Positions 26,022 through 34,718 of a stretch of 64,000 nt of DNA are shown in pieces. The position numbers and the translations under genes are program-made. Within the stretch, counting starts at the first letter, position 1. The number at the start of each line of letters is the position of its first letter. The stretch is from JAAURB01 sp049649525. Its GTDB lineage: Bacteria > Cyanobacteriota > Cyanobacteriia > Cyanobacteriales > Microcoleaceae. The notes below the pieces were generated by a model, which ran no database searches, was not told the origin of the DNA, and saw nothing but the letters and a program-made list of their open reading frames with translations. Location: NCBI GenBank assembly GCA_049649525.1, contig JBARZE010000046.1:1-64000 (forward strand), written 5' to 3'.

Positions 26022-27947
26022 TTAAAACGGAATATCTTCATCTGGGGGTGGTTCAATCACAGTTTTCGCAATAGGTGGTGAGGATGTCGTTTCAGACGTT
26101 TGTGGGGTGAGGATGTCTATTACTTCTCCTTGAAAAAAGTCTGCTAATTTTTGCGCCGCGAGATCAACAGCTTCTGTATCATCTGGGGGAGTTTCGGGTG
26201 CGGGGAATGCTGTAGCCGGATAGGGAGAAGATGGAACAGTGTCTTTCACCTCTTCTGGGGGTTCAGGCGGCGGTGCAGATACCTCATTTGGGGCTTCTAC
26301 TGGCGGCTCTGAGGTGGGTAAAGATACAGTTGATCTCGCCTCCTGATTTGTTGGAGGTAATGATGTTTGACGATCATTTGGCTGCGGTGGAGATTCTCTG
26401 TTTTGCTTCGGTTGGCTTCCCACTTCCAAGCGGACTTTAACCGCATGGGAAAAGACTTGCTCAAAAGCAGCTTCGAGATTACTCACCTTGTCTTGCGCCA
26501 TTTTTAACAAGGGTTGGGAACGAATCCCGATACAAGCAGAATTGGAGTTAAACGCTAATAAACGTCCATGCTGACGAAATAAGGCTTGAGTACCGAAAGG
26601 TTCAACTCGGGCTAGAACCTGCTGCCATGTATTATTTAAGTCTGCGTTTAAGGGGGCGATCGCTTCTGGGAGATTTGTTTCTGAGGTTTTTGGGGTTTGC
26701 GCTGTAACAGATGGTGCAGGCGATTCTGGTGGGGGTTCTGGAGTTGTTGCGGTTACTGGAGATGGAGTGGGTTGCTGCGGTGGGATAGGAGGTGTTGGCG
26801 GCGCAGGGGCGATATGTGCAAACCTAGGCTGCGCCAAAGCGGCTGGCTGAGGTGCTAAGGTCGAAGGCAGTAAACCCAATATTGTTACTTCTAGCCATAA
26901 GCGGGGTTGGGTGGTATTTTTCACCTGAACTTCACTGGTTTGCAGATGTTGAATTCCGGCTAAAATCCAATTGATTTCCCAAGTTTGAACCAATTCACAT
27001 AACTGTTTCCAGGTGGGTTGAGTCAGTTTCACCAAATCAGATCGCTCCGGGGCGGTTTTGGCTATCAGTAAATCTCGATAAAATTCTACTAGGTTTTGCA
27101 ATACAATTAATGGTTCTCGTCCTCGGTTGAGCAAAGCGCGAGTTTGATCTAAAATTGCTGTGCTATCCTGGGCGGCGATCGCCTGCAATAACGTTAAGAG
27201 ATCTTGTTCTGGAACGGCCCCCACAAACTCCCACACCCGTTCAACGGTAATTTCTCCAGAAAGTAAACTGAGTTGATCGAGCAAGCTTTCTGCGTCTCGT
27301 AGTCCGCCCTGGGCAATTTGGGCAACCATTTGTAATGCTTCTGGGGTGATGTTAATTTGTTCTTTTTCCGCAATCATTTGTAAATGATTTACCATCGCCT
27401 CCAAGGGAATACGACGAAAATCAAACCGTTGGCAGCGAGAAATAATTGTCGGTAATACCCGTTGTGGATCGGTGGTTGCCAGGACAAACACCACTCTTTC
27501 CGGGGGTTCTTCTAGGGTTTTCAGTAAAGCGTTAAATGCAGCCACACTCAGCATATGGCATTCATCAATCACATAGACTTTGTAACGACACTGTACTGGG
27601 GCAAATTGCGCCCGTTCAATCAATTCTCGGATATTATCGACCCCCGTGTTACTGGCTGCATCAATTTCAGTCACATCTAAGGTTGAGCCATTGGTAATTC
27701 CTCGGCAGACTTCGCAATGGCCACAGGGTTGATCGGTGGGTTCGGGAGCAGATAAACAATTTAAAGACTTTGATAAAATTCGCGCACTTGAGGTCTTTCC
27801 TGTTCCCCTTGGCCCGGTAAATAGATAAGCAGGAACAATCCGACGATGACGAATGGCATTGGTTAAAGTCGTGGCGATCGCATCTTGTCCGACTAACTGC
27901 CCGAAGGTTTGAGGGCGATACTTATGATGTAGGGGTTCGTAACTCAC
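26022..27947 (-). CDS. dnaX: DNA polymerase III subunit gamma/tau
   Basis: 641 residues. It is the clamp-loader ATPase of the replicative polymerase. The AAA+ core has Walker A GPRGTGKTSS (about 45-54), a four-cysteine zinc module (CLSAPEPTDQPCGHCEVC, about 64-81), sensor/Walker B VYVIDECHMLS and SRC-box ISRCQRF. Residues about 150-360 are the lid and collar. A long Pro-rich linker (about 370-420 and 520-590) precedes the acidic end DEDIPF. No shift signal of the E. coli kind was recognised. Conventional start at 27947. Confidence 0.95.
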   Translation of the reverse strand: MSYEPLHHKYRPQTFGQLVGQDAIATTLTNAIRHRRIVPAYLFTGPRGTGKTSSARILSKSLNCLSAPEPTDQPCGHCEVCRGITNGSTLDVTEIDAASNTGVDNIRELIERAQFAPVQCRYKVYVIDECHMLSVAAFNALLKTLEEPPERVVFVLATTDPQRVLPTIISRCQRFDFRRIPLEAMVNHLQMIAEKEQINITPEALQMVAQIAQGGLRDAESLLDQLSLLSGEITVERVWEFVGAVPEQDLLTLLQAIAAQDSTAILDQTRALLNRGREPLIVLQNLVEFYRDLLIAKTAPERSDLVKLTQPTWKQLCELVQTWEINWILAGIQHLQTSEVQVKNTTQPRLWLEVTILGLLPSTLAPQPAALAQPRFAHIAPAPPTPPIPPQQPTPSPVTATTPEPPPESPAPSVTAQTPKTSETNLPEAIAPLNADLNNTWQQVLARVEPFGTQALFRQHGRLLAFNSNSACIGIRSQPLLKMAQDKVSNLEAAFEQVFSHAVKVRLEVGSQPKQNRESPPQPNDRQTSLPPTNQEARSTVSLPTSEPPVEAPNEVSAPPPEPPEEVKDTVPSSPYPATAFPAPETPPDDTEAVDLAAQKLADFFQGEVIDILTPQTSETTSSPPIAKTVIEPPPDEDIPF

Positions 27948-28339
27948 AGCAGCAAAAAAATCTTTTAAATTACTTTAACTATAATGATATTTTAATCAAC
28001 TTTCTTAATTGTTAGGTAGATCTGATCCGTAATTCTGCTGATATCAGATACTTTGTTTGACAAATATTAGAGAAAATACAGAAAGTATGGAAGACTGCGT
28101 TGTAAATTTTAATGCTTTTACCGATTACTTAACTACATGAATCAGCCCCCAATCAACAGTCAGCTCAAATGGGACAACTAGGGTGATAGGTTTACTTTAG
28201 AGATTTGGTATCATTTTTAGTAGAGCACCCTGATTTATCAGTGACAATGTTGTTAAACCTTATATTCATCATCGTCTCGATTTTAATCTGAGAATACACT
28301 TCTTTAGAAGTTATATTTTATATCAATCAATTACAAGCT
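27948..28339. other. Divergent spacer between dnaX and a hypothetical gene
   Basis: 392 bases with no supportable gene or recognised site; it should hold both promoters. Confidence 0.4.
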
Positions 28340-29227
28340 ATGTCTCAATCCACTATTCTCACAGAAACCACCTTAGCCCAAGCTCCGGCTCCTACGACAT
28401 CCCTACAGGAGAATTTTTCTAAGCTGACTCCTGAAATGATTTGGATGGGAACTTCTGGCTTACTTCTATTTTTAATTTTTGTTACTGCTATTATATTTAA
28501 AGTCAAAACCCATGAAATTGAGAAACAACTAAAAATAGAAAAGTTTAGAAATAAAGAACTGCATAAAAAATATAAATTAGCGCTAGGAAGTATTTCTAAA
28601 ATGGAGAAAAATCCAGACCTAATTCATTCCCGTGAATTTAATCTTGACTATCTTCGGATGAGAATGGCAGAGGATGTTTTTCACTATGCTATTATTGTGC
28701 AAATAAAAATGAAAGTCAAGCAGCAAATTGCTTTAGCATTGCGTCCCACTCAGTTAGCTGTTGGGGAAAAAGGAACGGGTGGAGTAGGCCGACAAGTTGA
28801 CTCTATTTTTGATGTTGAATATGAAACAGGTGAAGGTAGAACAATTAAGAAAAGAATTTTATTTCGGGTGCAAATTCGGTTAATGAAATTACCGACACAA
28901 GCGACTTCGGCAACAATTAATCAAATTATTGATTGTTTAGAAACTTATTTAAGCCCTACCGAAGATCATGATACTTGGCAACCTACAATTCAAGGTAGAA
29001 TTGTTCATATTGAATGGGATCAAAAAGCAAAACCTACACCATTACTCGTCTTAGAACAGTCTAATGAAGGGATGAACGTCACTTTCCGTACCACTCGTCA
29101 AACACCGGGAACGGCTGTTGATACGGCTCAGTCTGTACCCAAAGGGAAGCGGAAGAAATCTACAACAAAGACAAAAGCAAAGAGTCGTAAATCTGTGAAG
29201 AAAATGGCTCAAGCAGCTAAAAGCTAG
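28340..29227 (+). CDS. Conserved hypothetical membrane-anchored protein with basic tail
   Basis: 295 residues of unknown family. One membrane span at about 33-53 (WMGTSGLLLFLIFVTAIIF) is followed by a charged helix (KTHEIEKQLKIEKFRNKELH) likely to be coiled coil. A folded region at about 90-245 contains DYLRMRMAEDVFHYAI and FDVEYETGEGRTIKKRILF. The last 30 residues are Lys/Ser/Thr-rich (KGKRKKSTTKTKAKSRKSVK), which could bind nucleic acid or polyanions. It stands alone on its strand. Its origin is likely cyanobacteria-specific, but I have no function for it. Confidence 0.72.
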   Translation: MSQSTILTETTLAQAPAPTTSLQENFSKLTPEMIWMGTSGLLLFLIFVTAIIFKVKTHEIEKQLKIEKFRNKELHKKYKLALGSISKMEKNPDLIHSREFNLDYLRMRMAEDVFHYAIIVQIKMKVKQQIALALRPTQLAVGEKGTGGVGRQVDSIFDVEYETGEGRTIKKRILFRVQIRLMKLPTQATSATINQIIDCLETYLSPTEDHDTWQPTIQGRIVHIEWDQKAKPTPLLVLEQSNEGMNVTFRTTRQTPGTAVDTAQSVPKGKRKKSTTKTKAKSRKSVKKMAQAAKS

Positions 29228-29415
29228 TGAAAACTAAAAACAAATTTTAAAAAATTTATGAGGGGGAGAATATAAGATATGATTAATAGCATGAATAAGC
29301 TATCTCCCTCCACTTTGCAGCATCTACAATTTAATTTTCAGGACTGATTAATAACATCGAATAGACTTAATTTTTTGCCAGATATTACATAATTTATATC
29401 ATAGGTGGAAATGTG

Positions 29416-29523
29416 TCCAGGTTAAACAAGCCGCTACAGAGTTAGAAAGCCAAACGTCAACGAGTAGAACGGTTATAAGAATTGTCACAAGAAGCAAGCT
29501 TTGATCCAGGTTTGATGAATTGA
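29416..29523 (+). pseudogene. Relic of an Uma2-like (DUF820) C-terminal tail
   Basis: In one frame AATELESQT and then, after a shift, QRVERL-stop-ELSQEASFDP ending LMN. This resembles the coiled, Glu/Gln/Arg-rich tails of cyanobacterial Uma2 nuclease-fold proteins, which end around (G/S)FDP or GIDP. With a frameshift and an in-frame stop it cannot be functional. Assignment rests on composition and the FDP motif only. Confidence 0.4.
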
Positions 29524-29572
29524 TGTTCACGCTATACGATTATTCAGTTATCTCTAATTTCTCGCAAAGTTG

Positions 29573-29625
29573 ATTAATTTTGTCAAGCTGAAATAACTAA
29601 ATGCATTAGGCACAGTAATAAGTCA
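29573..29625 (-). repeat. Diverged fourth copy of the dispersed repeat
   Basis: Shares AATTTTGTCAAG and AAATAAC with the copies at 37.8, 38.9 and 39.4 kb. Read on the minus strand it gives TVPNAFSYFSLTKLIN followed by a stop, matching the VPKVFGYLYLTKL peptide of the other copies. Confidence 0.5.
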
Positions 29626-29943
29626 ATAGCGGTTTACCTTTACAGAGTCTTTACATAAAAGAACGCTTTACAAGCTGGAAATTCTTGAAATTAATTTACA
29701 TTATATGATATATTCACTCTAAACAAGGGGAGTATATGGTAATCTAGCTTGGGTTATTGTAGAAAATCTTGTTGAGAAAGGCATTCTTGCAATGAGGAAC
29801 ATCTTTGGATCTTTTTGATTTCTGGTTGCTGTGATTAAAGAAAGTTAGGGTTAATCATGTTTCTCCCTGAAACTACTTCAGCTAGAGACAATTGGTGCAT
29901 CAACACAATATACCCTTAATAGACACCTACAATTTTTTGAATC

Positions 29944-30909
29944 ATGACTAAATGTTCGATTGTCATTCGTTGCTACAACGAAGAAAAGCACATAGGAAAG
30001 CTGCTTAGAGGAATTTTGAGCCAGACAGTGAATGATTTAGAGGTGATTGTCGTTGATTCGGGATCTACAGATTCAACTGTGACTATTGCATCTGGTTATC
30101 CGGTAAAAATTATTTCGATTAAACCGGAAGAGTTTTCTTTTGGACGTGCTCTTAACCTCGGTTGTCAGGTAGCTCAAGGTGAATTTATTGTGGCAGCTAG
30201 TGCTCATGTTTACCCAGTATATCAAGATTGGCTAGAACACCTGTTAGCACCCTTTACAGATCCTAAAGTGGCTTTAGTCTACGGCAAACAGCAGGGAAAT
30301 GAAGTAACAAAATATTCAGAACATCAAATATTTGCCACATGGTTCTCTGAACAGTCTAATTGGGATCAACCCTATCCTTTCTGCAATAATGCCAATGCTG
30401 CGGTTCGCCGGAGTTTATGGCAACATCTACCTTATAATGAGCAATTAACAGGTTTAGAAGACTTAGATTGGGCGAAACGTGCGATGGCATTGGGTCATAA
30501 AGTTGCTTATGCAGCCGATGCAGCCATTGTTCATGTTCATGACGAGCCACTGGGACGGATTTTTAATCGCTACAGACGGGAAGCCATTGCTTTAAAACGA
30601 ATTCTTCCAGAAGAACATTTTAACTTAAGGGATTTTCTTCGCTTATTTTCGGGAAACTTACTCAGTGATTATTATCATGCTTGGCATGATGGGGTACTCT
30701 TAAAGAATTTTCGGGAAATTTTTATTTTCCGGTTGATGCAATTCTGGGGAACCTATCGCGGATTTCATCAAGGTCGTGTGGGTAATCAACTCAAACGCAC
30801 TTTCTACTATCCGAAAGGATTTGTTCGCTCTCAAGCCTCTATCCGAACAGAACGGTTGATTAACTATACAGACTTAGTTCAGGAGAAACAAGTTGAGCAG
30901 TATCATTGA
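29944..30909 (+). CDS. Family 2 glycosyltransferase, first gene of an acidic-sugar-like operon
   Basis: 321 residues. GT2 landmarks are CSIVIRCYNEEKHIGKLL (3-20), VVDSGSTDST (about 37-46), FGRALNLGCQVAQGE (about 61-75), an acidic LTGLEDLDWAKRA (about 171-183, the ED/DxD-like catalytic segment) and YRREAIALKRIL. It resembles rhamnosyltransferase-type GT2 enzymes. The stop overlaps by 17 bases the TTG start of the next gene, so the five genes 29944-33893 are almost certainly one transcript. It probably attaches the product of the downstream biosynthetic enzymes to a glycan. Confidence 0.85.
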   Translation: MTKCSIVIRCYNEEKHIGKLLRGILSQTVNDLEVIVVDSGSTDSTVTIASGYPVKIISIKPEEFSFGRALNLGCQVAQGEFIVAASAHVYPVYQDWLEHLLAPFTDPKVALVYGKQQGNEVTKYSEHQIFATWFSEQSNWDQPYPFCNNANAAVRRSLWQHLPYNEQLTGLEDLDWAKRAMALGHKVAYAADAAIVHVHDEPLGRIFNRYRREAIALKRILPEEHFNLRDFLRLFSGNLLSDYYHAWHDGVLLKNFREIFIFRLMQFWGTYRGFHQGRVGNQLKRTFYYPKGFVRSQASIRTERLINYTDLVQEKQVEQYH

Positions 30910-31528
30910 TATTTCGGTTGGGTTACAATCCCAAATGCCTATTTGGCCGGGAAGCCGAGGATTTCGTTTAGAGCAAACCATGTCTCTCGAAGCAGGCGAA
31001 GAAGCCAATGTGTCTCAGCTTGATACAGATGTTCATGTGGGGACTCATGTAGATGCACCGTGGCATTTTGTAACGGGGGGTAAAACAATCGAACAATTAT
31101 CCCTAGATGTACTCATGGGGGAAGCAGTGGTTGCAGAATTGCCTGATGTCAGTGCTGTCACTGCTAAAGATTTAGAAGCGTTAGACTTACCACAAGGGAC
31201 ACAACGGTTGTTACTCCATACACGAAATTCCAAATTATGGGAAAATCATGTGGTAGAATTCCAAAAAGATTTTGTCGCTCTGACAGCCGATGCTGCTCAA
31301 TGGGTGGCTGATCGAGGTATTCGTTTAATTGGGGTGGATTATCTTTCTGTACAGCGTTATGGCGACAGTACTTTAACCCATGAAATTTTACTCGGTGCAG
31401 AGACAATTGTGATTGAAGGGTTAAATCTTTCCGGGGTGCAGGCAGGAAAGTATCACCTCACCTGTCTACCATTAAAATTAGTTGGGGCGGAAGGTGCTCC
31501 GGCTAGAGCCGTTTTAATGCCGATTTAG
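30893..31528 (+). CDS. Cyclase-family metal-dependent hydrolase (kynurenine formamidase-like fold)
   Basis: 211 residues starting at TTG 30893, chosen because AGGAG lies eight bases upstream and no better start exists. The metal site HVGTHVDAPWHF (about residues 44-55) matches the HxGTHxDxPxH motif of the cyclase/KynB superfamily. Members hydrolyse formamides, lactams or lactones. Within an operon of sugar-acid-type enzymes it may open a lactone or remove a formyl group, but this is inference; no other kynurenine-pathway gene is nearby. Confidence 0.85.
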   Translation: MSSIIDISVGLQSQMPIWPGSRGFRLEQTMSLEAGEEANVSQLDTDVHVGTHVDAPWHFVTGGKTIEQLSLDVLMGEAVVAELPDVSAVTAKDLEALDLPQGTQRLLLHTRNSKLWENHVVEFQKDFVALTADAAQWVADRGIRLIGVDYLSVQRYGDSTLTHEILLGAETIVIEGLNLSGVQAGKYHLTCLPLKLVGAEGAPARAVLMPI

Positions 31529-31537
31529 GAGAAATAA

Positions 31538-32209
31538 ATGGTAAAAATAGTAGCATTGATGCCAATGCGTCACAGTAGTGAACGAGTCCCTGGGAAAAAC
31601 TATCGTGATTTTGCAGGAGTGCCACTGTATCATCGCATGGTAAATAGTATGTTGGCTTGTCCTTTAATTGACACCATTGTGATTGATACGGATAGTCCAT
31701 TTATTCATGAAGATGCAGCAAAGCATTTTCCTGAAGTGAAGCTATTACATCGTCCTGAACATTTGCAGGCAGGGACAGTGCCGATGAATGATGTATTGCT
31801 CAATGATGTGATGCAAGTCCCAGCAGATTATTACTTGCAAACTCATAGCACTAATCCTTTGTTACGTCCAGAAACAATTAACCAAGGGATTCAGGAATTC
31901 TTGGATAATTATCCGATGTATGACTCTTTATTTGGAGTTACACGGCTACAAACGCGATTATGGGATAGTTTAGCACGAGCTGTGAATCACAATCCAGCAA
32001 TTTTGTTGAGAACCCAAGATTTACCCCCTATTTATGAAGAGAATTCTTGTCTTTATATCTTTACCCGTGAGATTTTAGAATCCCAACATAATCGACTAGG
32101 AAAACGTCCGTTAATGTTTGAAATTGACCGTTTAGAAGCGGTTGATATTGATGAAGAATTAGATTTCCGCATGGCTGAATTTTTGTACAAAGAACGGGAG
32201 AAGGTTTAA
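31538..32209 (+). CDS. CMP-sugar-type cytidylyltransferase (NeuA/KdsB-like)
   Basis: 223 residues. It starts VALMPMRHSSERVPGKNYRD, the CTP-binding P-loop of acylneuraminate/KDO cytidylyltransferases (PxRxxSxRxPxKN). Further family features are TIVIDTDSPFI, LQTHSTNPLLRPETI (about 103-117) and the C-terminal EIDRLEAVDIDEELDF, as in NeuA. These enzymes make CMP-activated acidic sugars. The true substrate here is unknown because no NeuB-type synthase is in the window. A Shine-Dalgarno (TTAGGAGAAATAA) precedes the ATG, nine bases after the previous stop. Confidence 0.88.
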   Translation: MVKIVALMPMRHSSERVPGKNYRDFAGVPLYHRMVNSMLACPLIDTIVIDTDSPFIHEDAAKHFPEVKLLHRPEHLQAGTVPMNDVLLNDVMQVPADYYLQTHSTNPLLRPETINQGIQEFLDNYPMYDSLFGVTRLQTRLWDSLARAVNHNPAILLRTQDLPPIYEENSCLYIFTREILESQHNRLGKRPLMFEIDRLEAVDIDEELDFRMAEFLYKEREKV

Positions 32210-33150
32210 TGCAGTGGAATGTTTTAGTTACCTGTCCGCATTTACAAAAAACCATTGATTTATATCGGCAACCGTTGGCAGAAAAGGGAATTAGTGTTGA
32301 AGTGCCGCAAATGGTACAGCAATTAAGTGAAGCAGAATTATTAGAAATAATCGATCAATTTGATGGTGTAATTGCTGGAGATGACCCGTTTACCGCCAAA
32401 GTTTTAGAGAAGGGAAAACGGTTAAAAATCGTTGCCAAATGGGGTATTGGGGTAGATGGTATTGACTTAGAAGCTGCCAAAAAATTAGGAATTCCGGTAG
32501 TGAATACGCCTGGGGCTTTTCCCGATGAGGTGGCTGATGTAGCCCTTGGTTATATTATCCTACTGGCGCGTCAACTGCATAAAATGGATCAGTCGGTGCG
32601 TAACGGAGGATGGCTACAAATTCCCGGTATGACATTGCGAGGGAAAACTTTAGGTGTTATCGGTGTCGGTAGTATTGGACGGGCGGTAGTGCAGCGAGGA
32701 CTAGCTGTGGGAATGTCTACAGTCGGTTATGATGTGATGCCGATTTCTGAAGAATTTAAGGCGGAGACAGGAATTAAACAGTTGAGTTTAGAAGAACTAT
32801 TACAAGAGTCTGATTTTATTGTTTTATGTTGTAATCTCACGGCAGAGAATCATCATCTTCTGAGTCATAAGCAATTTGAGATGATGAAATCAGGGGTTCA
32901 AATTGTTAATGTAGCACGGGGGCCGTTAATTGATGAAAAGGCTTTAATTGCGGCTTTGGATGCGGGGAAAGTAGGCGGTGCAGCTTTGGATGTGTTTGAA
33001 GTTGAACCGTTACCCATGGAGAGTCCCCTACGTCAGTTTGACCAATGTATTTTTGGCACTCATAATAGTTCCCATACCAAAGAAGCGGTGATGCGGGTGA
33101 ATGAGTTAGCCATTAACAACTTGTTGAAAGGCTTGGGAATAGAAGCGTGA
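32209..33150 (+). CDS. D-2-hydroxyacid / phosphoglycerate dehydrogenase family protein
   Basis: 313 residues, the length of the short (no ACT domain) dehydrogenases. The Rossmann motif GVIGVGSIGRAV is at about 147-158; VNVARGPLID holds the substrate arginine, DVFEVEPLP the catalytic glutamate, and the histidine is in FGTHNSSHT. It interconverts 2-hydroxy and 2-oxo acids with NAD(H). Its start overlaps the preceding stop (TAATG), indicating translational coupling. In this context it probably acts on an intermediate of the CMP-activated compound rather than in serine synthesis. Confidence 0.85.
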   Translation: MQWNVLVTCPHLQKTIDLYRQPLAEKGISVEVPQMVQQLSEAELLEIIDQFDGVIAGDDPFTAKVLEKGKRLKIVAKWGIGVDGIDLEAAKKLGIPVVNTPGAFPDEVADVALGYIILLARQLHKMDQSVRNGGWLQIPGMTLRGKTLGVIGVGSIGRAVVQRGLAVGMSTVGYDVMPISEEFKAETGIKQLSLEELLQESDFIVLCCNLTAENHHLLSHKQFEMMKSGVQIVNVARGPLIDEKALIAALDAGKVGGAALDVFEVEPLPMESPLRQFDQCIFGTHNSSHTKEAVMRVNELAINNLLKGLGIEA

Positions 33151-33893
33151 ATTCAGTTGTTTTAATTACGGGGGTTTTAGGTGGAATTGGTATAGCAACA
33201 GCGCAACGGTTTCACCAAGCTGGATGGCAAGTGGTGGGGATTGATTTAGGAACACCTGAAGATACCCCAGAAGCTATTGACTATTTCATACAAGCCGATG
33301 TAGCAGACGCTATAGCTTGGGAACAAATTAGCCAGCAGGTGTCGGCCAAAATGGGGCGAGTGGATGCGATAGTGAATAATGCAGCGGTTCAGGTTTGTAA
33401 GCCATTGATTGAAACCACACCCGAGGAATGGGATCAGGTGATGGCGGTGAATTTGAAATCGGTGTATTTGGGAATACGACAACTGTATCCGTTAATGGGT
33501 GAAGGGAGTGCGGTGGTGAATGTCAGTTCGGTTCATGCGATCGCCACTTCTCAACAAATTGCCGCTTATGCTGCCAGTAAGGGGGGAATGTTGGCGCTGA
33601 CGCGGGCATTGGCTTTGGAACTTGCCCCTAAAATTCGAGTTAATGCTGTGTTGCCGGGGGCTGTAGATACCCAGATGTTACGATCGGGGTTGAGTCGGGG
33701 TCATGTTGAGGGAAAAGACGGAGATGAGTTAGTGGCCGCGTTGGGTCAAAAACACGTTATTGGACGGGTAGGACAGCCTGAGGAAATTGCTGAGGCGATT
33801 TATTTTTTAGCGGATAGTCAAAAGTCATCGTTTATGACGGGTCAGGCGTTAGTGGTTGATGGAGGGGCAACGGCGCGGTTAAGTACAGAATAG
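33147..33893 (+). CDS. Short-chain dehydrogenase/reductase
   Basis: 248 residues, GTG start overlapping the previous stop (GTGA). Classical SDR motifs are TGVLGGIGIA (TGxxxGxG, about 8-17), VNNAAVQ (NNAG-type), the catalytic serine in VNVSSVHA, YAASKGG (YxxxK, about 143-149) and the PG motif VLPGAVDT. It ends in TGQALVVDGG. It reduces a keto group or oxidises an alcohol with NAD(P)(H). Last gene of the operon. Substrate unknown, presumably the same sugar-acid intermediate as the dehydrogenase upstream. Confidence 0.88.
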   Translation: MNSVVLITGVLGGIGIATAQRFHQAGWQVVGIDLGTPEDTPEAIDYFIQADVADAIAWEQISQQVSAKMGRVDAIVNNAAVQVCKPLIETTPEEWDQVMAVNLKSVYLGIRQLYPLMGEGSAVVNVSSVHAIATSQQIAAYAASKGGMLALTRALALELAPKIRVNAVLPGAVDTQMLRSGLSRGHVEGKDGDELVAALGQKHVIGRVGQPEEIAEAIYFLADSQKSSFMTGQALVVDGGATARLSTE

Positions 33894-33900
33894 TTATTTG

Positions 33901-34383
33901 TTATTCCTGTGCTTCATTAAGTGCTTGTTTATAAAGACTCATACTAATCCATTTTCCACTCGCAATGAGTTGATCTAGGATAGGTTTAATTTTAGGAATA
34001 ATTCCCCTATCTTTAGCGAGTAATAGTGTACCAATTGTACCAATGACTGCTAAATTTTTTGACTCTGCTACAATTCGAGCGGCTCGATCATCTATTAATA
34101 TTTGGGAAGCTTTCAATTCTTCTGCTAAAACAATAGCAGCACATTCACCTAAATCTAAACCTGTGCTAGTTTGTAGTGCAGAAACTTTTTGGGAACTGCT
34201 GATGGCACGAACTTCAATCCAATCAATTGAGGGAACAATTATTGCAGCCGGATGATTTCCAATAGTAATTTCTTGATAAACTTCTTGGGGAATAATTAAT
34301 GTTCCAAAGACATCTTTGAGCAGGTTAAGCTGTCCAATTTTCGCTAGTTCACTGAGGGGAGTGGTGTCTGAGACAATAATCAT
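33901..34383 (-). CDS. DUF3368 PIN-like toxin
   Basis: 160 residues. PIN-fold features: IIVSDTTPLSELAKIGQLNL (first acidic residue at D6), LDLGECAAIVLAEEL (about 96-110) and ILIDDRAARIVAE (about 116-128) give the cluster of acidic metal ligands expected for a PIN ribonuclease. DUF3368 proteins pair with UPF0175 antitoxins, and the gene upstream encodes exactly that, overlapping by four bases. It is convergent with the SDR gene, seven bases from its stop. Confidence 0.88.
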   Translation of the reverse strand: MIIVSDTTPLSELAKIGQLNLLKDVFGTLIIPQEVYQEITIGNHPAAIIVPSIDWIEVRAISSSQKVSALQTSTGLDLGECAAIVLAEELKASQILIDDRAARIVAESKNLAVIGTIGTLLLAKDRGIIPKIKPILDQLIASGKWISMSLYKQALNEAQE

Positions 34384-34676
34384 GGGTTATTTTGTTCAAG
34401 AATCTGTTGAGCTTGGGCTACTTGATGTCTCAGTTGAGCTTGGGTTAAGGTATCATCAAATGGAGAAATTTGATACTGGCTCATGCGCTCAAAGATGTCA
34501 ACACGAGGGATACCGAGGAGTCGGGCAGCACGTCCACTGGAAATAATACCATGTCGTAGCAGAGTCATAACATAAGCTTCTTTGGCATTTAACTCAGCTT
34601 CTTGGTGAATGGCATCTGGAATGTTGCTCAGTTGTAGTGTGAATTGAATGGGTGTTGGGGCGGGCTGAGTTGACAT
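34380..34676 (-). CDS. UPF0175-family antitoxin
   Basis: 98 residues. The core helical region KEAYVMTLLRHGIISSGRAA followed by RLLGIPRVDIFERM fits UPF0175, a small helix-turn-helix-like family paired with PIN-fold DUF3368 toxins. The ATGA overlap with the toxin gene shows coupling. Part of the accessory stretch 33.9-40.1 kb. Confidence 0.86.
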   Translation of the reverse strand: MSTQPAPTPIQFTLQLSNIPDAIHQEAELNAKEAYVMTLLRHGIISSGRAARLLGIPRVDIFERMSQYQISPFDDTLTQAQLRHQVAQAQQILEQNNP

Positions 34677-34718
34677 GATTTTGGCTCGATCAATACTGTA
34701 TTACTTTATATTATAGTT

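Larger units (their letters stand above)
29228..29943. other. Gene-poor spacer containing relics
   Basis: 716 bases without an intact gene. It holds a short degraded tail resembling an Uma2-family protein (29416-29523) and a diverged copy of the dispersed repeat (29573-29625); both are entered separately. The remainder, up to the glycosyltransferase at 29944, shows nothing I recognise. Confidence 0.5.

Noticed and set aside
32209..33150. serA as the name for the dehydrogenase
   Set aside because: It lacks the C-terminal ACT-type region of the cyanobacterial serine-pathway enzyme and is embedded in a sugar-type operon.
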